Below, in pieces: positions 26,306 to 37,957 of a stretch of 64,000 nt of DNA. Both the position numbers and the translations under genes were made by a program. This stretch comes from Corticium candelabrum. Taxonomy: Eukaryota > Porifera > Homoscleromorpha > Homosclerophorida > Plakinidae. The notes beneath the pieces are model-generated. The model did not search any database. It saw nothing but the letters and a program-made list of their open reading frames with translations, and had not been told where the DNA came from. The stretch covers positions 14,765,317-14,829,316 of the forward strand of contig NC_085085.1 in assembly GCF_963422355.1 (NCBI RefSeq), in the 5' to 3' direction. Position 1 is the first letter of the stretch; every line of letters starts with the position of its first letter.

Positions 26306-29300
26306 ATGATTGTGTGGGCGTGTGCACTTGTGTGAAGTGGTCAGGCTTTTATTATGTTGCCCATTTTATGTAACCCTTTGACTCAGCCTTTCATTGATGT
26401 TACTATTAGATTGTATTCGCTTTTATGTAGTCTAGCATAGCTGTTGCTGAGCTAAACACTTTATGTGGAACAACCATTGTTATGGCCGGCTAGCCTGGAA
26501 TATTTCCACTGGATATTGTAGTACGGTATTTCTTCCAGTGACGTCATCTGTTAACAACCAGCTGCTATTGCACTGGACACATTTGAACAACTAATATGAT
26601 AGTTAATAACATTAGAGGTTTCATTAGTTTGTAATGAACTGTGAATGCTGGGAATCAACAGCCACAATGAAGTACAGTACAGGTGTCTCTACTCACACAG
26701 AGAAAGATTACTGTGGACCATTTCTTGATGGTGTTTTATCAGATTACGCACTGTTTCCATACTCTAGGTCTTAGCAGATACATGTATGTACTTGTTTTAG
26801 GTAGTCAATTTTGGGAGTGGTTCAACAAACAGGTTTTAGTGTAGACAGACAACAAGTAATGTTTTCAAGACATTCTTGAGAACATAGTGAATATATTTGA
26901 TGTTGGGACAAAATTGTTTGTATGACAAAAACTTCAGGTGGAACTAACTGTGGCAACAGAGGCAATCAGGTGAAGATAAACCTAAAGCATATTTAGAATG
27001 TGGCACGTGGTGATAATGCACGTTACATTACAAGTTGATTTTCCAGCATCAATGTCAATTAGCACACTCTTGTGCTCATAGAGTGTGCTGATAATGAGGA
27101 GGATAATTAGCATTGCTGTGAATGATTTGCACCAGAATAGAATTAATGTGCACACAATTGTGAGGGGATGACCAGGTGATTACTTAGTGGACAGTGTTTG
27201 GTCTATTGGAATTGAATTTTGTAGTAAACAGCTGGGGTCTGTTTCTACTCATAACATTTTGTAGGTTTTGTGGTGTATAAGCCACAGTCATTTAAACTTA
27301 TATTTTCACTACTGATGGTTTACTATTATTAGAGGTTGGCACCTTTACTTGATTTTGTCGCCACAGTCAGTTGAATAACTGATAATATTATTTTCATATA
27401 TGGAAGTAGTGAGTGACAGTTCAGAGGTCACCTGCTCTTGATTAATTTATAAATAGAGTTTTTTGAAAAGGATTAAGTTGTAAGTGTGAATGTAGGCTGG
27501 TGGTACAAGGACATACTATTTGAGCACTTTATTATGATAAGATGTTTGGACTGACAATGTGGTAGTGTTAAATGGACTTTGAACTTCTATCTGACCTTCT
27601 ATGTTTAGTGCAGAAATAAAAGTGCTGACTTCCGATTAAGTTGGTTGTCTAATTATTGCACCTGTTGGCTGTTAACACAGTTGTCTTTTTATAACTCTAT
27701 TTGTCTGGCTGCAACAGTTCAGTTCTAATTTAATTTTATAAGCAAACATGAACCAACAATGAGATACTTCTGATGTTGTCAATGACAGGTTTATGGAATA
27801 AAGTGAAAGGCAGTTAAAAATTGGTGTTTTTGTGTCGCAAATTATGACGCATTTGTTTTGACTGAACAACTACATAGATTGTTATTTTTAAAACCACATA
27901 ACTAGCTACTTTAGACACATATTCTCTATAGACCTGTTCATGACAGTCATTTTACACATGTATGCTGAACTCTGGCTTGTCTGTTGACTAGAAGATTAAA
28001 ACAATTCTGAAAGTTTTGTAGGCAAAGGACATTTATGAAATTTCCTTTATTGTCGTATGTGTTTCCCTGAAAGAATGCAGTAATAAGTGTTGATTAAGCA
28101 GGCAATGTCTTATTAATTAACAGTATGAAAGTCTTTGCAACACCAGACTAGCAAATAGAGATGTCACTTGCTATAAACTAAACTTCTGAATTGACTACCT
28201 AACCTACCTCTAGAGCTAGTTTACTGTACAAATCATGAGTTTTTCATAACCATGTGAACGCAGTTTAGTAAATAAGCACATTAATATTTTTGTAAACAGC
28301 TTACGGACTTTGGCTTAAAAGATGAAGCCTTGACAGTCAACATAATATTATTTACAGGAGATACAAGCAACACCAGGGTTTAAACCTTTCCATGACCTAT
28401 TATCTTTCCTATTTATTTATCCATCTACAAATGTTTTTTGACAACTAACTGGTTGTCCATACATTTTTACACACAAAGGCTGAACTCGGTTCTCTTGTAA
28501 TCATAACACGTTTAGAAAACAAGTTTTTCAAGCATAAATCTTTGTATATAAGCTAGAACACTATTGTAATCTTATACAACATTACTTAATTATGATTGAT
28601 GCCTATTAGCTAGCTCTGGAGTAATGTGATTACATATAAACAAGTACAACAGAACTGTTATTGGATGCTGAATGAGATGTAATACGAATTAATTCATATA
28701 TATCTACATATACAAGACAGTGTATTTATCAGGGCACACCACTCTACATGTCACCTGAACTTGTACAAGAGAAACCATATGATCATAATTCAGATCTTTG
28801 GTAAATGAAAATGGAGCAATGTATTAACAGAATTCTGTTCTTGTTGTTACCTTGTGTCTTCTCTGCGAAAGGTCCTTAGGGTGTATTCTCTATGAGCTGT
28901 TTGCTGGAACACCTCCATTCTATACTAACAGCATTGTCAAACTTGTCAACATGATTGTTAAGGTATGGATCTTTCTTTTCCATTTGCACAATTTGAAGGA
29001 TTTTGTTTATTCACTGAAGAATGCTATCAAATGGCCTTCAAACATTAGTGCACTTTTCAAGGTATGTCAGCCGCAGTGTTGTTTGCTGTTTACTTCATTG
29101 CATTATTTGTAGGATTTTCTCAGCGGTCTGTTGCAGAAAGATCCAAAGAAAAGACTAACATGGCCTCGACTTCTGTATCATCCATTTGTTGCACCTGTTT
29201 ATGTGGAAGGCAACATCTCAGGCATTATATATTGAATGACTTGTTGAAGGTGATAATTGTAGACTTATTATTGTAGATGAAAGGAGTTTTGCTGCTGGTA

Positions 29301-30748
29301 TGTCGCCTGTTTCTGAGGTGAGCTCCTCCCTCAGTGGAATTGCCCATGAACAAGTTGCTAAGGAAGGGAGAACTATGTTGCCAACTGGTCCTGTCAGGAC
29401 CCCCAGTGTAAGTGTGTTGTCACAGTTGCGTGGATAATCGATCGGTTTACCTTTTCTTGTATTTTCGTGTTGAATAATTTGAATAGTAGCTTGCCTTGCC
29501 TACAATTACCCACTTACCTGCTTGCTTGCCTATTCATCTGTCTACTTACAACTTGCCTACATATTCATCTATGTATGTATCACTAGTCTGCTGATCTGCC
29601 ATTTGTCAGTGTGCCTTCTTGTTTGTGTTTGAATGACTGGTATTTGTGATTACTTTGTGTACTGTAGTCTGATTTCATTTTTATTTATTAGTATACATAG
29701 ACGTATTTAGAGTATCTAATCTGCGAGATACCTTCACTGCTACAAGACAACATAGATAATTGTTATGTGCAATAATTCTATACTATAACGCCAACCCTCG
29801 CTTCTGTCTATCTGGATGTCCGGATGTCTGTAACGTGCCGATCGACACGACGCCAGTCTCGGATTGTCGCGAAATGTGGTGGAAGGGTCGAGATCGGCCG
29901 TTGGAGACAAACGGTCGAATCAAATTTTGCCTAGACTGCCTTCGACGGCCAGAAACGAGACTTTGTCGGCCTGAAATGAGATGTGCCGGAGTTTGTTCAA
30001 TTAACCAAGTATGCGGATGTGACTTGTGCTTGCTAGCCACTGTACGCCATCCTCTATGCCAACAGCAGCAAATGCTTAGAGTACAAACTGCGCTGGTTGG
30101 AGTGTAAACGCACAAAGATAGATTGCTACTATGGGTGGGGTAGTACTAGTGTAGCTTTATAATACCTTTTCCTTCTTAATTGTTTTTAGAAGCCGAGTCA
30201 ATCAGCTGTTGAATTCAAAATCTCAGCAAAGCAATCTACAGACATTGTAGACTCTCTTGCTGTTGAGACTAGTCTAAATATACCTTATGATTGCATCTTT
30301 TCTCAAGACAGCAATAGCACAGGATTTGGTTTTGATTGTAATCGACAGGCTGGCAACAGACTTGTGAAAAGCAATGCAGACAAAGTGTGTACCGGAAAGC
30401 TCAGCATGGACAGCAATGATAGACAGCTTGGTTCTCACTCAGCTGCTGCAACAATAAATAGCAGAGCTACAGACAGTGTGGATGGTGATGATAGTGATGA
30501 TGAGTGGGAGCAGCTTTTAGAAATGACTGTCAGACAAGGAAACAGTTCTTCGAGAGACAGCGTGCCTGGACCAACAGTGACTGCAGCATACTTGGTCACT
30601 GATGCTGTGTTTGTCTCAAAACTCATGTCACGTCTTCAATCTGCTGCGAGGCAGATTGGGGAAGGATTAATGGAAGGTGGCTCAAGAATGAGGCAGGTGT
30701 TAAGGGTTGTTACAAGTCTTCTTCATACTAAATGGTTAGTATAGACAT

Positions 30749-30820
<72 letters not shown>

Positions 30821-30829
30821 ACACACATC

Positions 30830-30864
<35 letters not shown>

Positions 30865-31275
30865 CACGCACACGCGCACCTAAAAAAATCCTAAATGTCA
30901 GGAGCTGCCTCTCAGAGGTCACGCCCCCAGCTGTTAACTCTGGGAACTCTGGGCCTGCGCTAGCAAACTCCTGGAGCCGGGCCAGGCACTCGCAGGAGCA
31001 CCGACTTGTGAAGCCAACTGTGGTGTGAGCACCTGAAGTCTCACCAGGACCCCAGTGGCTGATGCCACGTCACAGCCGATGGCCGCTTAGGACCCCAGTC
31101 AATGACCAGGTACTCATTTATACTCCTGAGTCGAGAGAAGCAAATGTGTGTTAGTTTCTTGCTTAAGGAAATTATGCCATAGCTCGCCCTCACTGTGACT
31201 TGAACTTGCGACCCTTTAAGGTCCCGGATGTGAACACTCCATAAGATGACTCTCTAACCTACTGAGCTATCGCAC

Positions 31276-31337
<62 letters not shown>

Positions 31338-33514
31338 TGCTTTGTAAAGATGCAGGTGCATTGTTCATGTAGTTGTTGATTGGCTTTGGATGTTGTGTTG
31401 CTTTCAGAGCTTAGTGAGCTAGGGCAGATCATTGTAGCTAACATAGTGTTCAATTTATGGTACAGCTTGACAGACGGACGGATGGACAGACAGACAGATA
31501 AAGTGTAATTTTTAATGCTTATGGTTGCAGAACAATAGTTTTGAAATTATAGCTCTGTAGATTTGCATAGTAATAACATCTGCATATGAAATGTGTGTGT
31601 ATGTATGTGAATGTGTATGTATTGACTGATCAACAAGCATGTATGCAATAGGTACAGGTGCATGTGGACACACACAGGCAAATACATGTTTAGACAAACA
31701 AGTGGTTTTCCAGTTTATTGTGCTCATTACAATTGCATATTTGTGTTTCTGTCTTGCTGTAGTGAACATTTATATCGCTGGCAGTTTGCTATTGCTATTG
31801 GCTTGCCATCACTGTCTCTTGCCATCTTTAAAACGCTATTGACGTCCACCAGTCATGCACAAGTAAGATGCTTGACCTGTAAGGATTAGTATTGTTTTCA
31901 ATGATGTGTTTTACTCAGGAGTGGATTGGAGAGGTCTTAGCAGATACAGTTGATATGCTGACATATTATTTGGCAGAAAATTTGCATCTGTCTACTGAAG
32001 ATGTTGTACAGTCAAGGTCATCCAAAAGGTTCATAATTGCTTCATATATGCCAGTTTTGATGGATGCGATTTAGCTGGGTATGTTGTGGTGTCATGCTGT
32101 GACTACCACACCACCTTCACTTGATGACTGTACTATGCTGTTTATAGTGCACAGCTGCTAAGTAGTTACAGTAGTATTTGTCTGGCGTTGTCTCCAGACT
32201 CTCCTGTGCTTGTTATGTCTGGTTTCTCTAAGACATTTTCAAGTCAGACACTTTCAAATCCACCAAAAGTGTCATGTGAGAACAGACCGAGACAAGCCAA
32301 GCACGTGAGAGTCTGGGAAGTAGGATAGTGGTAATCTAATATTGATACTGATCAAAGATAAAAAACAAGGTGTTCCTTGTTCTTGCACGGATTATGTTAT
32401 GCTTTGCAGACTTGTTGTAGTGTCACAACTACAAGTAACCATGATGATTCACAATTTTGTTTAAATGTGTGTTTCTAGGTTCTTTGATTTTGTATGACTT
32501 GGATTTTGGATGGAGATGTTTATAAGCTCTAATTTGCCAACTACAGTAGCTGGACACACAAGAATTATTTGTTGGGCATGTATCCCTACTAAATTGCTAA
32601 TGCGGCTGTCTAAATTCTTCAATATAGGTAGTCAGGTGTTAGTTGAAATATCAATATTTCTTCATGTTTGATGGATTTGTTATGGATATGCAGCTAGTTA
32701 TTAGTATTTGTTATGCATGTGGCCAAACGGCAGCTGGGGTTTTAGGTCAACCTTGTGTGGTTTGGGTAACTGCATGGAGTCCTGCTGTAAGTATTTTTGA
32801 TATATTGTATCAAAGTACAACTTTGCAATGGCATTATTACAGACATATATACAAAATAGATCTATCATGTTTTCATCATGCATATGTCAAGAGTTGGCAC
32901 TGTTGCTATGGACAAAAATTAGATGTGTACTGTTGCATGTATGGAATCATATCAGCAGGGAGGTTTCAAAATTCGAAACCTCTCTACTGATATGATTTGA
33001 AATGTTACATAATTGCTGCATGTTAATGAATTTTGTGACAGCTTTGAAGAGGAAGAGGCTCAATTTGTGCAGTTCTGTGAGCAGCTAGTAACGTTTTTGC
33101 CTCATCTAGTCAACAGAAGACCAGACGCACAGAACAGACTAAAAATTAGCACTCTACAGGCAATTGGGTTCATCATCATGTTTTAGTTTTATTCATTTGA
33201 ATGCAGTGTGTTATCTTTGTTTGTAGTTGATGAAGAGTTTATGCCAGGCTGGTAGTAGTTGTACTCATCAAACAAATTTAGTAATTTATCAGGCAACATT
33301 ACAGCAAACTACTGTTTTGTGTATCATTCTTCAGGCTTTGGTTCCTGGTTAGTTTCACTTGTGCAGTAAATGCTGTGGTAATTAAATGGTATTTGTGTTA
33401 TTTTTTTATAGAACCTGGGAGTCAGGTTGTTCCATCAGGTCAATTGTTAGATTCTGCTATGAATACTTTGACATCTCTAATGACAAACGATCCTACCACA
33501 CACCATCAGGTACA

Positions 33515-33587
<73 letters not shown>

Positions 33588-36500
33588 TGTGTGCGTGAAC
33601 AATGATAATATTGTGTATACAAGTGACATTAATGCACATGCATGCATATCTAGTAAACAGCTACACAAGAACAGTCATGCAAGTTTACAGTTTTGTAGCA
33701 AATACTGGTTTGTGGCATGCATTGTTACTTATATTCTTACTATAAGTCTGTTACTAAAAGTAGTCTAACTGGCCAGTCTGCTTGAGAAGGGTAAGGGTGT
33801 ATTGTTTGTTTTTTACACTTAATATACTACCCTACTAGTCTTGCTTCTTACTGTATCCTTATAGCTATAGTACTGTTTTATCTCATAGGTTGCTGTTAGT
33901 ATAGGAAGTCTAGTAGAAAAAGAGTATCCACAATCAGCCAACACACTGCTGTTATATGCCTGTCAATTAGGAAGACAAGAGTCACTGCAGGTTTATTAAT
34001 TTAAGACTGGTAGTTGGTTGTTGCTGTAGATGATGTTTATTCAGGTTGTGTCTGAACTGTGTCTTATATCACCTATCTTGGCTATACAAATTGTTTCCAG
34101 TAAGACATATTGTCAGGGAATGGCCAATCTTCTTCAGGCTTGTATTTCTCAGGTGATTAATTAAAGCTCTTCCAACAGTTTATTTTGCATATGGGATAGG
34201 GATAACAGTTTCTACCTGAAATGAGGAAATGATGTTGTTGCAGTGATTTTGTTATTAATGTTAATAAACCGAGGATGATGCATTAATTAAACATGCTGGT
34301 TGCCTTGTTAAGATAACTGAAATGGCAAATATGTTTCCAAATCAGTCTTTCATGCCTGGAGTATGTTACCATTCTTAGAATCCATGCATGCAATCTCTAA
34401 GCTGTGAAAGAATGTAGTAGAACTACAGCTTGTTAGGTTAGCGGAGGTATACCTTATTGTATGGGCCAGTTTATGGGAAAGACTAATTGTCTTGTTTGTA
34501 AATCAGTCCCTTCGCATGCAGTGCTCATCTGGTAGCACCGTAGGCTGTTGCTGCTCAGTTGTATGATGGTTGGACAAAGGTACTCTACTGGTCTGAAACA
34601 AGTGAGGTTATGGATATAATTGACAGCAAATGTTAATTATGGATGATTTTGTTAGGAAGAAGTAGAAGCATCAACAATAATTTCTTCTTGACTATTGGTG
34701 ATAAGTGTAGTCTGGCTTCTTGTGTGGTTCTTTGTCTCTGTTTCTGTATTTGCTGTAAGAAATAATTAACAACCTGCATGGGTAGGTCAGTTTTGATCTT
34801 TGATGTGTACTTGGGAGTCACTCGAGCCACATTGCATGACTGATCAGGAAGACTTGAATTTGAGACATATGTTGCTCTCATTACAACCATGCAGAATATG
34901 AACTATTAGGGAAAGCTAGCAGTGTTTCAGTCATTATCAAAGAGAAATGGGTAATAGATGAACTTATAGAGTTGCTTTGATGAGTACGCACCAGTGTCAT
35001 TTTGCACAGCATATTTTGTTTGTGTATATGTATTGATCTGTAAATTATTTTTGGTTATATTTAGGATGAGTCACATGATCGATTACTTATGGTCACATCG
35101 GTGATCAAAACTTGTCTAACAGCTATGCATTATATCAGCCCATCTAACACGTGGATGCCATCACAGTTAGTATTGTTGTGCTACAAAGACTTTATATAGC
35201 TATAGAGTTTTGAGGAACGTTTTGTGTATAGCTTGCAGCTCCTTTTTGAGACTGCATATGAGATTCTTGTCCAGGGCAAAGAAACTCTTCATCAGGTAAT
35301 GTCAACAACATTTTGCCTACTCACATGAGCACTATGTTATTCAGGCTATAGTAATCATGTCTTGCAATTAAAGGTATTGTGCTCAGTCTTTCTGGCTAAG
35401 TTGGTCTCGTTGTATGCTTTGCCATCGGTCAGTTGTATCGTTATCAAGGATTTTCTTTTAGTAGCAGAGAAACTAATAGCAGATCATTCAACTGTGGCTC
35501 AAAGCTTTCAACAAATTGAGGTAACATTTGTTTTTAAGGAACACTCAAGAATCCAGTTATTTATTTGTTTCTGTTTTTGGTTCTAGACTCCTGTTCAAAT
35601 GGGCACATTAGATGGCATTCCATGTATTCTTAATGCTACAATTAAACATGTATTACTTTGTTGTTAATATTTGTTGTTCTGGACAAGTGACATTCGGTTT
35701 ATATGTTTTTAGAATGGCAACTCTGCTGTTCAAACACTTGTTAGCTCTTCTGCATGGACAATGCTATGGACAGCATTGCATGATTGTCTAAATCAGCTAG
35801 ACAGCAGTGAAAGGTACTTGTTGTATTGTCATATTTTCATAGTATCTGCTGATGTGTTTTTGTGTAGTTGTTGCACGGTGCCTTCCTTTTCGTATCATGG
35901 TGTTTGCAGTGTAGCTCAGTTGGGATGCTTGGCTATGACTTTGGTAGGACATTAACTTAGTTACAGAATATAGACTGTGTTGTTGGCTAAAACTGAACGT
36001 GCAGCAGTTAGGGTAGGAGAAGTACAGGTTGAATAATTTCTGTGGCAGTGGCTCAATTTTGGTTTAGTCGAATTAGCCTGATGGTGGCTGTTAAGTTCAG
36101 GGTTTGAGAGAGTTTAGGTATTTTTTGTAAATTAAATCATTTTGCTTTGCTTACTAAATAACTAGTTATATAAACTTGAGTGCTTGCCTAATCATTTCTT
36201 CTACAAACTGTAACTTTACTCGTTTTTGCATGATTTGATTGTTTATTGATTTGTACTTGAGGTTTTCCAATTTTTGTATGAATTGCTCAGTGCTTTTTCT
36301 TCGTCTGTGTGGCACTTTTTGTTGTATGCTGTAGGAACCAAATATTGTCATTCCGCAGCTTGCCGATAGTGATAGTCCATTCACTTGCTGCTGCCTTCTG
36401 ATGGTCACTAGTGCAGAAGTTGCGAAGTTTGTAGGAAGGTTGGTGTTTAGTTGCTAGACGCTTGGTGTCGTGCTTTCTGTAAGATATCTAATATCACTTT

Positions 36501-37915
36501 GATCAGGAAAGGGAATTTATCTACAAGTGAGAAACTGAATGCGGAATTGTTGATATCACAAGTAGCACATTGTAACGTAGTTGTACACATGATATTACTT
36601 GATTGGTACTTGTTCCAGGCTCTTCAGCTGTTCTACATTCCTCTGGCTGTAGAAAAGAGTTTGTCAATGCTTGAGAGCATTCTTAGGTCAATAGATCTCT
36701 AATATTAATGTGTTATACTACACCTAAATGATTTTCATTGCAGTGTGTGGTATGAGGGCAATTTGCTGTTCAATCTTCTCCACTGTTGCTCATTTCTTTT
36801 GGATGACAAGTACATCAACATGTTGTCAGGTTTGTGACTGTTGTGGCTGCATGTACTAATGTTATAGCGTGAACATATAAACAAGTTAGAACACACAATG
36901 GTGCACTCAATAGGTTATCAATATGCAGTAGTGGACAAAAGTATGTCCCCCCCCCCCCCCCGGGTAGGTTTTTGTTGATTTTTCATTATATTCTGGCTTG
37001 CAGAATGGAAATAAGTGCTGATATGAGCATAAATTGACAAGTTAGTTTGTTTTCAAGGGTTGGAATATTGTTTGCATTGAATATGCTTTGATAAGTTGTA
37101 ATGTAAACTTAATTGGCTTTTAACTAGGTTGTAACGATAATCTTAAATTGCAACAACCAACTGATTTAGACTTAATTCTGTACCAATTAGCACTATTGTG
37201 GGTCAAAATGTCCAATTTCAGTCACTATAGTAATCATAAATGGCATTTTCTGAACTGGTTTTGAAAAACTGCATTGAGTCCTATCACCGGCAGAGGGATA
37301 TTTTGAAGTATTTCATATCATTCTATTCTCAGTTGTTGGTTCCAATTATTCATCAGGTCACTACTGACCAACATACACACCTAGGTTAAAACACAAACAT
37401 CCTGAAAAACCCTTGAAATTTCTTGCCCGGCAAATACTTTTGTCCACTATTGTACATAGGAGAAAAACCTTCATGTAGACATGAGCTTTACTGTAAAATG
37501 TGGTTTGAATGAATAAACATTTGCTGCAGAGTGATCGCAGTGTGGTGGTTGTGTTCTCAAATTAAAGTGTTACAAATTGGTGTGTCTTGTGAGATGCTTG
37601 TCTCTATGAAATCGGAAAACTGTTGAAACTTGTAACACTAGGGAATTAAATCGCAGTATTATAATGACGGACACATTACAGTGTGCTTGAATAGTCAGTT
37701 GGCATATCTTGTTCTTCTTCTTGTGTCTCTGGAACAAAAACATGAGTTGGAAGTGGTTAATTAAGTTTGTATTTTATTTACAGCAATTGTTATGCAACGT
37801 ATGTATGGTACTGTGGAATTACCGCATCTTGTCGTGTTTTTATAATGTACTTTGTCCTTGATCTGTTCTTGTGTTTGTCTGTTCAATAGAATCTTTGTGT
37901 ATTGTTTGGGTGTTT

Positions 37916-37957
<42 letters not shown>

